Below, one piece after another: positions 11,839-24,975 of a stretch of 64,000 nt of DNA; the first letter of the stretch is position 1, and every line of letters begins with the position of its first letter. The notes beneath the pieces were generated by a model. It did not search any database. It worked only from the letters and a program-made list of their open reading frames with translations, and was not told where the DNA came from. Source of the DNA: Monarcha castaneiventris obscurior (taxonomy: Eukaryota; Chordata; Aves; Passeriformes; Monarchidae); NCBI GenBank assembly GCA_026261815.1, contig JAMPIT010000379.1:8134001-8198000 (forward strand), given 5' to 3'. The position numbers were made by a program, and so were the translations under genes.

Positions 11839-12719
11839 ATGCTGACATTATGTTCAAATATCGGGCACAAAAAGCACTGTGTTTAATTCAAAAGAAATCA
11901 AAAGAGGAAAGTTTCTTTCAATGTGAACCTCTTAGATGTGCAGTAGGGAAGTGGCCTGTGGTACCACTAAACAATACTGAGCTAAAAATAATGCTACAGA
12001 AACATACCTTTGTAGTACTATTTTGTATTGGCAAAATAATAACAATCATTCTATTGCAGCAAACTGGACCAGAGCAAGATGAAAAAAATCATCTTATGGA
12101 GAGGAATCTTACAAACTTTGTCACGTTAAGCTCAGTTACCCTTGAGATTCCCTAGTGGAAGCTTGGCTGCATTGAAAACGACCAGGACACTCTGGTGGAC
12201 CTCAACAGTACATGCTATCTCCATGTGAAAGCATTCACATACACTTGTGTACCTTGTTAATCACACAGGTACACAAATGCACAGTCCTGGTCAGAAAGTC
12301 CAACAAAATAAGGTGATCAAAAACTATTTTGCATGTGACAGCTGAAAATAATAAACAGCAGTTTAGAAATTCCAAAAGCACACCAATGAAATTTTGTGAT
12401 TTTAGGTGATAGTTATGTCATTCTTGATAAGTAGGCCTTAATCAGGTGTCTGCATATCTATGTAATAGCCTGGCTTGTTGTGTGGGCTCTGATTAAATCA
12501 TGGGCTCTGTGTGTTATGTTGGAACCTCAAATGCCAAAGTGTGTGCAGGAAAAGGGGTGGGCTGAGGAGTGGCTTTTGTGCTCAAGGCATAATCCTTTTT
12601 TTTATTTTTATTTTTATTTTCATATGCTGTGCTTCTCTACTCAGGAGACAGATTTTTGTTTTCTTTTGAAGAGGTCTGCTTCATTTTACATCAGAACCGT
12701 GTCCTGATACAAGAAGTAG

Positions 12720-13250
12720 TAGCTGTGACTTTTAAATAATCAGCGTCACTAAAGACTCCATTATGGCAACCAACAACCTTAAATCATTTTGACAGTGCAT
12801 TCTCTGCACTGCCTATATACTTGGAGGCTGTCCTCAAAACACTGAAAGCTGGGACAATATTCATGGTTAAGAAAAGTCCAGAAGCAGCCAAACAGGTGGG
12901 CACTTCTTTCAGAAAAGACCTTTTTAGATAGAAGACCTTTTGTACACTAGTTCTATCCTAGGCCCCTTTCAGGGGCTACACCTGAGAGAGAAAGTGAATT
13001 ATCAATGACATTTTTTTAAAGAATCAGTGGTTTAACACTAATTTCTAATCAGATCCTACAGAAAGGAACAGCTCGCATGGCAGCTGTACTTTTCCCAGGG
13101 TTAATTACCTTTCACTGCTCTCTACTAATGAGTCAGCTGTTCCTGTCATCACACAACTACACTGTGTTCATCTGTAGCTCTAGCTGTGGACAAACACAGT
13201 AGCTAGAGCCCTGTTTACATATTGGCGAGGTTTGTTGTGCAAAGAATTTG
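12720..13250. promoter_or_regulatory. Candidate regulatory blocks (two sub-blocks)
   Basis: Two stretches look less AT-biased and richer in sites than the flanks. The first, about 12720-12835, has TTTTAAATAATCAGCG and CCATTATGGCAACC. The second, about 13040-13250, has TTAATTA, TGAGTCAGCTG and a forkhead-like TGTTTACATATTGGC. No open frame crosses both. The call rests on motif density only. Confidence 0.22.
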
Positions 13251-14082
13251 CAAAGCAGTTTAAAAAAAAAAGAAATACTTAAAACTCCTTCCATTCCCAT
13301 ATCTCTTTTCACAGAAAAAACATTATTTTTCAGGCAAGCACCATGTTTTCCAGGTTACTAAATGCATCAAGAGGAGTAGAAATCTAAGGACATAAAAGCT
13401 AATGAAAGGGATTTTTTTTTTTTGCAATATTGCATAATAGTTTATATAAGAAAGATTAGATCCCTGTTGCCATCTATCTTGTCTCACCTGATTGTTGAGT
13501 GAGGATATTTATTTATAGCTTGCTGACCTAGGAACTAGAAAACTTCTTTATAAAATATTGGTTTAAGTAATAAGTGGTAATAGCACAAGAATTAATGCAG
13601 CTAGGGAAAGAGTTCATACCATTTTATATGGCAAACCTTAATGAGACAATGATTTAAGACTTTCAGTAAACTGTTAATGTTTTTATGTAATTCCAACAGG
13701 TAATTCAATAGTAAGTAAATAGAACACGTCATTTTCTAGCTAGGTTGAACAGGATATATTTTTTATAGCTGTATGAGATCAAGAGTAGTAGTCACTACTG
13801 ATTATTTCAGCTTTCTTGTGGGAGGCTACAAAGACTGTGGCTAAAGTCAGGTATTGTGACAGCTCTTCCAAAGTTCAAGTCCCGTTTGTGTCAACATTCA
13901 GAAAATGTTTTCATTTAACCGAGGGCAGGACTCTAAGCTGGTGCTGTCTTCATAACATGATTTTGTGCTGAAAACATCTGTATGGAGGTTGCCCTGATCT
14001 GAGGGGATTCCCTCAGTGTAAGATCTACAGATTTTAGTAGAGAAAGCAAATTTTTACCAGACACCAAAGGGACAACACACAT

Positions 14083-14109
14083 GTACATGTCATGTGAGTA
14101 CATGTCATG
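14083..14109. repeat. Two-copy 13-bp tandem repeat
   Basis: GTACATGTCATGT occurs at 14083-14095 and again at 14097-14109, one base apart. Each copy contains the self-complementary ACATGT. Probably a local replication-slippage product. Confidence 0.7.
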
Positions 14110-15946
14110 TCAGAATGAGCTTTGCTACCTGCAGTTTTATCTGCAACAGGCCTGTTCATGAAGTTATTTTTCAAGGCTGAATTCCTTGCTAGTGTCACAT
14201 GAGAGAATGAAAATTGACAAATTTATGGCAGAAATATAGACATCTTAATATGATGATGGAAGAAGGAACTTAAGCTTCTATCTCCAGGTAAGCCTTGCAG
14301 GACTGACAGCTCAAAATATGATAAATTTCCTTTTGAGAACACCAAAGCAAAAAGCACCATGGCATTCCAAGGGATCACTTCAATGGTCATCTAGGAAAGG
14401 AGTAGTATACTTTCCTTTTAACATTACTGTAACAAACCACCTCTTTCTGTCAGGCACCCTAGGTTGTGCAAGCTGTATTGACAGCTCAAACACTCTGAGC
14501 AGAGAGAAAATGTGAGCTGTGTGGTTATGGTATTTTAAAAGGCAGATATTTATTTATTGCACCATTAGAAGCAATTCTCCTGCTTGATTTTGGATTAAGT
14601 GAAAGTGAATTTCCTGAAGGTGCATTAATTGGGCTTAATGATTCACAGAAACCCCAGATCACTCAGGTCAGGCCAGGGAAAACTGTTATGTAATGCTCAT
14701 TTTGTCTCAGATTCTTACCCTGACCAGATTATTCCTTCTTCATACACACTCACTCACTCACTGTTCATGCAAAAAAAAAATGAATTCCCAGGGATAGCAT
14801 GGCTATTCTCCACATAGTCAAATGTCTTCTCATGTTACTGGCTTGCCTTAGGTTTCCTGAGTTCTCAAGAATGTTATTCCTCCTTCATCCACAGGCCAGA
14901 AATGGGGAAAAAGTTCTCTCCACTTGGTGAATAGAAAAACTTCACCTTTGGAATGAGTTTCACCCTTTCCTGAGATCTGGTCTGCTTAGCTTGAACTCTG
15001 TCAGTACCCAGGTTAAATATCTGTCTACTAGAAGTGGACTTCATGCTGTACAATGAAGCAGCTGGGATGCTAGAAGGCATCTCTCTAAAGAGTCTATTGG
15101 GCTGATGATACTCCTACTGTGGGGATCTCTGTTGGAGATTCAGGAACAAGGAAAATAAAAATTGTGCCAAAACCCATTATATCCTCCATAATGTGTCCTC
15201 TTATAAACTTGACTTCTTTACTCCTAAAATATCATGTAAATTTAAAAGACAGGGATCATCATGCAACTGACAAATAGATACCAAGTTCCCAACTAAACCC
15301 TGTGGCTTGGAGAGTGTCTGCAATGCTGAACTTGCTGTTTGTAGGCTGGCAATCAATGATTGAAAGCAGCTTGCACTTCTTCAGTATTACAGTACTATTC
15401 CCCATGATCACAATATAGTAGCATGTAAGTCATATTAATAACAATAAAAATAACTGGTATTGCTAATGTTGTTGCTATAAATAACACTGGGCCCAAAGCA
15501 TTCAGGGCTAAAGCTGTTTGTTCTCTCATGCTATTCAGAATGACTTAGGGATATGTAAGAAGACACTTTTTAATGATAGCCACTAAAGTGTTGACTTTGG
15601 GGAAGAAAAGTCTGAGAATATTATACATAAGCTGGTTAAGCTTTTCAGGATCAATGTTATAACATTATAAAGGGTTACGTTTATTGAACTGGTGCCAATT
15701 TACACCATAATGAATATTGCATGCCCACAATCTTGTGCATTGACTTTGAGTCTGTGGAGGTGCTACTGGAGACAGTCACTCACCCTTTGTAAAACTCGTC
15801 GTTTCAAAATGAGCTCAAACTGAGCATTCTCTTACAGCAGAATTTACTCCTGTGTCTATCCTGCCCTCTGGGAAAGAGTCTGAAATCACAAAACACTGCC
15901 AGAGACCCAGCTATCACTCCCTGCTTCCAAGGCCCACATACGCCTT

Positions 15947-15966
15947 CCATGATATGGATATCATGG
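15947..15966. repeat. 20-bp near-perfect palindrome
   Basis: Arms CCATGATAT and ATATCATGG are exact inverted copies around a GG centre. It lies in a moderately GC-rich patch (15840-16040) that has open frames on both strands but no recognisable coding content. Confidence 0.6.
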
Positions 15967-18209
15967 CCAAATACTGTCCCACAGGAACCATCCACTATGT
16001 TAGGGTTAGCTCAGATCTGTGGAGTTGCATGCAACTTTGAACCCTCAAAGGAATTTTGAGCTGCCCACTTAGAGAATTCAAGAACTTTGCCTTGATCCAA
16101 AGGAAATTGGAGTAGCTGTCCCTAGAAATTTTAAAGATTTGTTTGAAAACCATACGTTTATGTGCAAAAAATGATAAACAATTCTGTAAAAATCAAAATT
16201 TTTGTCATCAAATCTCTTTAAAAAATGAAAGAAAATAGCTGAAATCTATGCAAAGTATGCACAACATCTCAAATTTTCATCTGAAAGCTTGTTTATAGTT
16301 TTTATGAAAGCATGGGGAATATTGAATCACTATAATCACCCACTGAAACAGTGCAAAACCATAATCAAATCAATCTTTCTATTACTTTGAAGCGTGAGAA
16401 ACAGAGTCTTGAAAGCTTAAGGAGACAGAAAAACCACCCCTAAAAGTGCCTCTGGACTCGAAGTGGTGACCAACAGGAAAAAGAATATGTCTGGAAATGC
16501 TTCTAACAGCAGTGTTTAAAAACTCCAACAGATTAAAGGTAATTTTGAATTAATGGATATTGTTAAATCTTTACAGTTTATTTCTCTTCATTTTTTTGAG
16601 AGTAGCTTTGAGAAAAGGAACATTTTTGTTAAAGGAAATATAATGGCATCTAAGAAGATAGTATGGAACTGACACCTCCCTTTTGTAAAAATCATATTTC
16701 AGGAGCAAAATTTAGTCCTCTAAGCTGCACAGCAGTATTCACTTCTGTTATTCTGCTCTCCATTAATTGCTAAGCAGATAAAGATTTCCATCAATTTCAT
16801 GTAAATGCAGGAGGACACTTTTGATCTAAGGTGTATCATATTTTCCATATCACTGTCTTGTAAGAAAATATGAGAAATGTTTCTGTTTAAAGAAGATTTA
16901 AGAAGAAATCAAGTCCAGTTTGTAGGCTGGATGGGAAAGACAGGATTCATCTTCATAACTTTACATGCCTGAAATGCAAACATATATTTCTGAGGCAGTA
17001 AATGCTGGATTCCCATGGTCTCTGGGTAGCCTGTAGGCAACCTCCAGGCACCTCTGATGTGTGATACATCTTACTCATCTCATACTCTGCTTCAGGGTGA
17101 GATGAATTGTACACAAGAAATGTCTCTTTCCACTGACTCTAAAGGGAATCTGGATGACTGGCTCAGGTCTAGCCACTTCCACTGTGCACACTGACATTTC
17201 AGCAAATGCTGATTCCCAACCAGGGAACCTATGGCAATCACTGAACAGCATCTTAAAGCTTAAATAACACTTATGTCATGTGAAATGTGTTGTGAAATAG
17301 GGCTGGGAAGGCAAGAGAAATAGAGTAGGGAACCATCCTCCAGGAACGAAGGCAGTGCCAGTCCTTGTAGGAAAGAACTGGCAAACAAAGCGAAGCCGAT
17401 GAACAAATAAAGGCAAGCACTAGATGGTGGAACCTACAGAAAAGGAGAGTTAGCTTTAGCTTTGACACAAGCAGTGTGGTTTCAGAGACACAGGAGAATC
17501 CAGTGCCAAGAGGCAAAGGAAAAGGCCAGCATGATATGGTAAATATTTCTTATCTAGATACAGCAGGAAGAAGATGATCAAGTTCTAAGCAGAACAGAGG
17601 GAAACTGAACTCTGAGAGCTGGTATGGAATGAAATACCATCTTTTTACTCTTTGCACTGGACAACTTTTTATGAAGGAATAAAATTTTCCTGATACGTAA
17701 ATTCACCATGTGGATTAATGTCTGATAAATGGAAAGTGCCTGATATGAGTAAAAGTTACTAATAGAGCTTATCTATGTTTTTTACTTGGTTTACTATGAA
17801 CTGTTGCACACTGGAGAAACCTGACGTCACCAGTGACAGTGGATCTGCGTTTAATTCTTTTGTATTTGTTTGTTTTAAGCATACGTAATTCCACCTGCCC
17901 TGTTTTATGTGGTGTTTTCTGTTCTGAGCCAAGTTTTCAACCATAAAAGTAAATAAATTAAAACCCAAATTCCTTCTCGCAACTTTTGCTGGTCTTTGGG
18001 AGCTAATAAGAGCCAGATTTTCAAAAATTAAAATGTCATCATGCCTGCATTGCTTGCCACAAACATGCCCTTTTTTTAGCACGTAAGGTGAGTGTTTAGG
18101 CAAAGAATTATTAACATAATTTTTTGCTTGATTTCTAGGTATCAAACAGATCGGAGTCAAATGCACTCAGTGAACTGCAGTGTTAAAAACAAAGCAAAGA
18201 AAGATTTTG

Positions 18210-18241
18210 CATTATTAGTATTAGTAGTATTATTAGTATTT
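18210..18241. repeat. ATT/AGT trinucleotide repeat
   Basis: Irregular tandem TTA and GTA triplets. Short, probably polymorphic. Confidence 0.7.
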
Positions 18242-18379
18242 CATGTATTTACCCCAAAGAAAAATTCTTGTTGGTGAAATTCATCATATCTAAACAAAAG
18301 ACTGGCAGCTTAAGTAAGTATATGAACAGGGGGAAGGGAGACTTATTTCCTGAGTTTCAACAGATGTCATACTTAATTG

Positions 18380-18720
18380 GTTGTGAAATAAACCAGAGCT
18401 ACTCTCGGCCTGTTTCCCTAGTTTCAGCTGTGAAGACACTTTTAAACATGTGCATTTCCCTCCTGCTTCCCATAATGAGGGTGTGGGGTGAGAATCAAAC
18501 CTCCAAAAGGAGTAAAGCAGCGTGCATGTTGCATACAGGCCTTCAGAGACACTAATTAAACAGAAGTGAGCTTTGCATCCTTTGTCCCTGCGAGAGACAC
18601 ATCAATACAGCATGAGCCAAGGCAACTCTGTAGAAGGGTTACTGCCTTTGCCTTCTGCTAATATCAGGAAGTCACTGGACTATCCCATTCTGCACATAGT
18701 TTTCCCACCTTTCTGCGTTT
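18380..18720. promoter_or_regulatory. Candidate conserved non-coding block
   Basis: A roughly 340-bp block of balanced composition between AT-rich flanks. It contains CACTAATTAAAC near 18550, AACATGTGCATTTCCC near 18447 and several CpG (for example CAGCGTGCATG and TGCGAGAGAC). Frames are interrupted and no splice pair encloses it. It resembles non-coding conserved elements in texture, but conservation was not testable here. Confidence 0.25.
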
Positions 18721-20213
18721 TCTCCCAAGAACACTCTTTGTCCTAAATCACAGCATTGTCAATATGCTACAACTAGTTGAAATGGTATCATTTTTGTATT
18801 TTTGACAGAGAGAGCACCTTAGAGGTTGGGGTTTTTTCCCCCTTGTGGTCGTTTTCTGCTAGGAGCAGCTGAGTAACACCACATTTAACTCTATGAAAAC
18901 TACAAAGATTTTTTAAAAAAGAAAAGACTGTCAAGGATAAAATATTTTGGCTGGACATTGTGATGGACACAAGAAAATTGAGAATGAACCTTCTCACAGA
19001 CCAAACCCCGAAACCTTTGCAACTGTGGCTAACCACCAGTCAGTGGTATGGTAATACAGATAAAGTCATTTGTTTCTAAAGGGCTATGGCAAAGAATGTT
19101 AGCCATTCATTTTATGCCTTATTGGATGTAGCCCTCTAAATTAAAATGCTCTTTTGAGCTTTACAGGAAAAAGCTAAATATATGATAGGTGCCTCCCTGT
19201 GAAACTCAGTAAACAAATAAAAAAAAAATTGGAATAGTGTTTGTTAAAACATTTCAAATGGAAATGGAATGAGAATTGTGTAAAAAGAAAAATTAAGGCC
19301 AAGGTTAAATGCGTTTAATTCACCTGTGGCAACCAAAATGAACAATATTTGTTCTTTTAGTTTAAACTTGGAACCCAGATCCCAGAGGTGCTAGGAGAGA
19401 GCTTTAATCCCTAGAAAAAAAATTCAAATTCCCAAAGTGTGTGATGAAAACCAGTATAATCCTTCCTGAAGTGAGAAACAAAATAGAAAATACTTTTTTT
19501 TTTTCCTATTAAAACAAGAGCAGTCATCATGATCTTTATTCTTTTAATGTTTTACAGGTCTGACTTTCGGCAGATGACCTCTCTTGTTTGTCCCTACATG
19601 TTTTCCAAAATATAAAAGTGAAATAGAGTCCCAAGGGCACTGTACTTGAAAGGTTATGAGAGTTAGAGAATTTTAACCATGCCTGCCAAATCAGCAGATG
19701 GCTTGTGATTATAATTATATGCATCAATAAAACGAATAATCTTTACAAAATTTGAATTTCTACTAAAGTAAGGGATTTAGTAAGCAGATGCAACAGAATG
19801 CATTTTCTTTAACCCTTTTTGTAGACAGTACTGTTTATCACAAAAATAATGGCAAGGTTCTCCATAGATTAGCTTGAACATACACTTGAGCCATAAATAT
19901 ATGTTTCTTTTGACCAAGTGTCAATGCTATTTAGTGTGATTTATGTGTTCAGTTGCACTCTGTTCACTAAATGTTGAATGCTTATATATAGGATGATTCC
20001 CATCAGACCCATACTTCAAAATGGTCTTTAATTTTATAAAATGTTAGAGATACAATGAAGATGTCATATGTACTCATTCTCTTCATTTTTGTCGCAGCGC
20101 TCATTCTTTCTGTTTAGGATTTGATGCCTTTCTGTGCCTCTTATGGAGTCTAAGTTAACCCCATTATTAGTGAAGAAAACATTTTTTCCCCAGTGTGAGA
20201 TATTTAAGAAAGG

Positions 20214-20232
20214 TTGTGTGTGTGTGTGTGTG
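20214..20232. repeat. (TG)n microsatellite
   Basis: About nine uninterrupted TG units. Confidence 0.85.
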
Positions 20233-23186
20233 TTTTGGTTTTTATTTTTAAATCACAAGAAATTAAATTACTGAAAAGGAAACATATTAATAGGAAAAAA
20301 ATCACAACTGTGGTTATTTATGACCACTGATCTTACTTTCAAACTTACTTTTGTAACAAGATCATGTGTGTTAGATAGTGTCAAACCTGTACTTGAAGTA
20401 GGAGAAAATCACACAGTAGAAAAATTAAATAAAACAAAAAAAAAGCCCCCCTAAGCCAAATTTATTTCTGGACTGCCTCATAAAAATGCTATTTGAAGAC
20501 AGGATATACACATCCTATAATTCTTCTAATAAAGTAAAGAAGAAAAAAATTTGAGAAGAATAAGTACATTTTAAAAAAAGCCCGTTTGGCACACTGTAGC
20601 TGTCTACTTACCGCATTCTAACATTTATTTTATTCAAGCATTTGTGTGAACTTTTACTTCAGGAAGTTATATATGTTTGTCTTTTTAGCTCCCCTAGTAT
20701 GTCTGATGTGAAGAGTGCAAAACAATATTTTTATGCTCATTAAAAAGTGGATTTTTACTTCAGAAATGACAGAGCCATTACTCTGTATCATGTAAATCCT
20801 TCTTAGCATAAGGATTATTGACCTGATAGTCCATAACAGTGCCTTTGGAGCCATTACTACTTCACTGTGCCAATCCAGATGCTGTACATGTGCTTCAACT
20901 TGGGGGCAGGAGGGGCAGCGAAAGTGCCAAAATTTCTCTTGAGATTTAGGGAACTGACCTAGTGACTCTACCGCTGAAAAAAGAAGACCACTGTTTAGAA
21001 GAAATGGGGATCTCCAGTCCTCACCTGAACCGATGTTTTGGAAAAGTTCTAAAGAATTTTCTAAATCTAATGCCTAACAGCACAGAGTTCAATACATGCC
21101 TTTAAATGAAAATCTAGCTCTTTTTTACCAAAGTTCCTTAGTGGAGGGAAAAGTCCGCATATGAACCCAAACCTGAAATATGTGCTAGCAAATGTTATTT
21201 GAATCTCTTAAGCAAATCAATAAAACCCTCATCTTCAAAGCACACACCTGCTTTACTGTATTAAAGCGAGGTATCGACCTTACCTCAGTGGAATCACTCA
21301 TGTGTATAAAAGTTTTTGTCAGCGTTCACCTGCCCAAGAAGGTAAACCCGTTTTCATTCTAAAGTAACTTTTGCAGTTAGGTTATCACCTTTTCTTGAAC
21401 CAGAAATCTATTACTTAGAAAGGCAAGAGTTGCTGGTATCATTAAAAGTCTTCCATGAACATAAAAGAGAGCAATTGTCCTACAAAAATATTTGATGTAA
21501 ATACTAAAAAAAGGTAAGAGGAAGAAAACTTTTTTTATTATTGATTAAACAGTATCTGTAATCTGAAGTACTTCCAGATAATTAAAATCCAGAAACACAG
21601 ATTCTGCTTATGTAGTTTTTAATAATCCACAACTGCGCGCACAATAGCTATAAGGAAGTGACCCGACCCCAGGTATATGTGTACGCTTCCAAAATCAATC
21701 AGTTCAGTAACAGACTTTGGTCTAGATTCTCTATACACTGGTGGATACAGTAGAATATAAAGTTTATTCTGCATGTTATCTGCTATGTTTTATTTTGGTG
21801 TGACAGCGTCAGGCCTTCATGAGATTGTAAGTGACTTTGGAGATACTTGCTTGTCAGGAATATCAGACATTTTGGGATAACTGGCTAGAAAAACTATAAA
21901 CATGCAAAAAAACCTGATTCAGAATTATTCAAATCAACTTCATAATACCATAAAGTTTTTCAGATCCGCATGCACAGCTCATATGGTTGTGCCCTGGAAC
22001 TGTGCACTTAGATAAAGGTAGAGGCCTCATATTGGATTGCAAAGTCCAAAAAGTCGAGTGAAAAGTGGTTTCTAAAAATCTGGAGTGTTTCCTACTTTAT
22101 CAGGGAGATCAGATGAATGACATTAATTATCAGAAATCAAGTTTTCTTTATCTTTTCTCTTAGGTGTACTAAAGAAATGACAAACAAGAAAAAAATGAAG
22201 CTGTGAAAAACTACTAAAACTTACTGAGGCTCAACCTGTCGGATTACAGAATGTAATTGTCAGATTACAGCAGTACGATTTCTGTAACACTGCTCTGTGT
22301 GCACTACCCCTACTAAACCACTCTTTGCTTTTAATAGTATAAACAGCTGTACTTATTAATGTGATGAATGCTGAAATATCAAATGTCCTTTACTCTTTTT
22401 GGTGTAGGTACATAAAACATGACTGTGTCACAGGGATATGATAATTTTTAAAAGCTGTGGGGATGCACCTAAACATCAAATATCTTGGAATATATTCTGT
22501 TAAAATAAACTGAAAACTCTCTATCAATTAGAATATTTTAAAGGAAAACTGTTATAAGACTGAAGCTTGCTAAATCTCTGTTGTTCTAGGTTTGAATTAT
22601 AGGACTTAGAAAGAAAGCTTGTTTTCTGATGCCTGAATATCTCATATTTGCTGAGGTAACAAACATTGCTGAGAGAAACATTGCTGAGATGTACACAACT
22701 TTAAAAAATATGGAAAAAAAAAATCCAACAACACAATTGCACTCGAGTTTTGTTACTTTCTCATTATATTTCCAGAACTGGAACTACTGGGAAACCCAAA
22801 AGCAGATATAACTTCAGACATACCTAATATATACTGAGTGTCAGGATACTACTAGGATACTACATAGGTGAATACAGTTTTTTGCATACGTGAACTTTTT
22901 TAATAAATATGCGCACATGGATTTGTATATATGCATATGCTCATACCCCTTTGCAAGGAATCATCAAATGTATATGTTAAAAATGTCACATTTTGTCTTA
23001 GGGTCTGTAAGCTGTGGTGATAATTCTATTGCCCATGCAGTAAAAAGGATGTTCCTGGGTAAGCGACATATCATAATGAACTGACTTCTGTGACCTGTGA
23101 AGAGTTTTAATTAAGGGAACAGGTTATCCTGATATGTCTAAATACACGTATATTGGCAAGTTTTTTTCTAAATTAAATAAGACTCA

Positions 23187-23267
23187 CAAAGCAAAGCAAA
23201 ACATAACAAAGCAAAACAAATCAAAAACCAAACAAAATAAAAAGCCAAACCCCAAAAACCCAACAAA
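23187..23267. repeat. A-rich low-complexity tract (CAAA-like units)
   Basis: Degenerate CAAAG, CAAAA and CAAAAC units over about 80 bp, almost free of T after 23198. Confidence 0.75.
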
Positions 23268-23940
23268 AGATCAATTATGATGCAGACTGATATCTAAAGC
23301 CCACTTTTTTAACAGTCTGTATTCGATAAAGCATTCTTAAAACATATGGTTTGCAGTGGTTTTGCAGGGAGGAGAGAAGAAGCATTACTTAATGCATACA
23401 GGCATTTTGCAATAATATCATGTTGTTTTGAAGCTAACATCCCCTGAGCCTCCAAAGTGCAAAGCAGACAGAAACATTTTGGTAATGCAAAGAAGACTTT
23501 CCGGCAACTTCCTGTTGCCATTTTTCAGCAAAATAAAGGGTCCTGAGGTACTAAACTGAAACACTACCAGAAAAGATTTTATCATTGGTTACACAGGCAG
23601 GCACCTGCTATTATAAGATATCAGCTGAATATTTTGCTGCTGTGCAAAGAAAATAAGTAATGACTGTGCAACTCTTAAGCAGTAATCTTCAACTCTTTAA
23701 TTTCAGCTCACGTAAAAAACAACACAGAGAAAGACATCATGTAAAAATCTTTTTTTAAAATCTTTTTTTTAAAATTATAGTAGCAACTTCATTTATATCT
23801 GCATACTTGCAAAAACTGTGCCAGGGATTTAGGGGTGTAAGTAGCTGTCTAGTGGATTGAAATTTGTATTCATATATATAACACATTTTCAGCAGATTTT
23901 TACAGAGAAGTAAAAAGAAACTTTCTGTCTGTAAAGTTCA

Positions 23941-23961
23941 TCAGATGTAATGTACATCTGA
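23941..23961. repeat. Small perfect inverted repeat
   Basis: TCAGATGT and ACATCTGA form an 8-bp stem with a 5-nt loop. No longer stem extends outward, so a microRNA precursor is unlikely. Confidence 0.5.
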
Positions 23962-24618
23962 GGCAATGATTACTGTGTGGCAGTTGCTACAAGGAATATT
24001 TAATTCATTAGACTATAATTGAAATATCCAGTTCACAAAACATCCTGTTTCACGTTACTTTCGGAATTCCAGAAACTTTTGTAAGCTGGCAAATCAGACA
24101 GAGAGAAAAGGAAACAAACAAACAAGAAACAAACCCAACCTTGATTCCAGAGACATTTTTTCTCCCCTCCATGAAGTGACAGGGGGAGAAAAAAAAATCC
24201 CTTCATTATGACCTACTTGTCTAGAAACGGACTTTCAACCCCATGGTTAGGCTAAGATTTGCTCTACTTTCTCCCTAGGGCATAATTGTCAGACTGACTT
24301 ACCGTGTGCCTTTTAGCCTTTGTTCTGCCTCTCACGCTGACATCAGGGAAGCAGTGATGTAGAATAAAGCAGGGGTGGGCTAGGTTAGTCCACTGTTTGT
24401 GTCGTTGTGTGGTGTGCAGGGACACTCTGTGATACTCTAGTGAGCTGCTAAGCTTTTTTTGTAGGCTTTGTGTCATTTACTTAACGACCAATCTCATTAG
24501 CTGCCAGGGTACAATGGGCTGATGCATTTTCTATGTACATACTCTACACAGTGACCCTCAAGGTTGCCGAAGGTCTATTTAATCAGTCAAAATGCTGAAT
24601 ATATTTGCAGTAAATCAC

Positions 24619-24642
24619 AAAAAAAAAAAAAAAAAAAAAAAA
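24619..24642. repeat. A24 homopolymer
   Basis: Uninterrupted run of 24 A, directly followed by CGGGACC. I see no retroposed gene or SINE body upstream, so it is treated as a simple repeat and not as a retroposon tail. Confidence 0.85.
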
Positions 24643-24719
24643 CGGGACCACAGAGGTATCTCATGAGTGTTTACTCTTTCCTGGGAGTTATTTGCAGGTA
24701 ATAAACTGATAGGAGTTGT

Positions 24720-24910
24720 AGGCAAAAGCAAGGGCAAAGAAGGGAAAAGGGCACTCACTGGGCTTGCACTGGTCACCTTTAATTTAGGGAACCTTGGGGG
24801 CCCTGCATATCGCTGTGTCTCTGCTTGTTAATTTCTCCATGCAGTTCATGCTTCAGTGTAATCATGTTATCACAATTAAACCCCTTTAAATAAGAAGAGC
24901 AGGACTAACA
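24720..24910. promoter_or_regulatory. Candidate regulatory block beside GT repeat
   Basis: About 190 bp of mixed composition with CACCTTTAATTTAGGG, GTTAATTTCTCCATG and GTTATCACAATTAAAC. There is no open frame and no recognisable repeat. It has the texture of a conserved non-coding element; motif density is the only evidence. Confidence 0.22.
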
Positions 24911-24945
24911 AAAAAACACAGCCTTTCGCACATTGGGGAGGGGAT

Positions 24946-24975
24946 GTGTTTGTGTGTGTGTGTATGTGTGTGTGA
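24946..24975. repeat. (GT)n microsatellite, interrupted
   Basis: GT units interrupted by TTT and AT. Confidence 0.8.

Larger units (their letters stand above)
8791..12719. other. Non-coding DNA, no gene seen
   Basis: Intron-like or intergenic. Apart from the RFX-like site at 9754-9767 and the microsatellite at 11764-11838, the only distinctive part is 9960-10230, which is more GC-rich than its surroundings (for example GCCCAGTAGCTGCAGGATTG). It could be an old unrecognised repeat or an exapted element, but I cannot match it to a family. The 142-codon open frame at 11727-12155 runs through the TA/GT microsatellite and shows no protein-like features. Confidence 0.5.
13251..18379. other. Non-coding DNA, no gene seen
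   Basis: Intron-like AT-rich sequence with short T/A runs (for example T13 near 13412-13424) and small local duplications listed separately. The 135-codon minus-strand frame at 17759-18166 has no signal peptide, domain or protein-like pattern that I recognise. A strong-looking donor after 14288 (CTCCAG/GTAAGCC) lacks a convincing upstream acceptor. Confidence 0.55.
18721..24618. other. AT-rich non-coding DNA, no gene seen
   Basis: Intron-like. Notable only for simple repeats, a small duplicated AAACATTGCTGAGA at 22661-22674 and about 22677-22690, a direct repeat AGGATACTAC near 22843-22863, and a small hairpin at 23941-23961. Strong-looking isolated minus-strand donors (for example after 24302, ACACG/GTAAGTCA) have short upstream open stretches that I could not tie to a protein. 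Confidence 0.55.

Noticed and set aside
11727..12155. 142-codon plus-strand open frame
   Set aside because: Crosses a TA/GT microsatellite (YIYMCVYVHIF-type peptide) and has no domain or splice context.
14232..14288. Exon-like segment before the strong donor CTCCAG/GTAAGCC
   Set aside because: All three frames meet stops and the upstream AG has no pyrimidine tract.
15947..15966. Palindrome as a microRNA hairpin
   Set aside because: The stem is only 9 bp with a 2-nt centre; no extended fold-back flanks it.
17759..18166. 135-codon minus-strand open frame
   Set aside because: No recognisable motif, no upstream acceptor or promoter, composition as expected from AT-rich DNA.
24300..24335. Minus-strand segment with good acceptor (CTTCCCTGATGTCAG) and donor (ACACG/GTAAGTCA)
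   Set aside because: Only 34 nt, peptide VRGRTKAKRHT unrecognised, no partner exon. Kept as a cryptic pair.
24600..24642. A24 run as the tail of a processed pseudogene
   Set aside because: No open or gene-like sequence, target-site duplication or polyadenylation signal is evident directly upstream.
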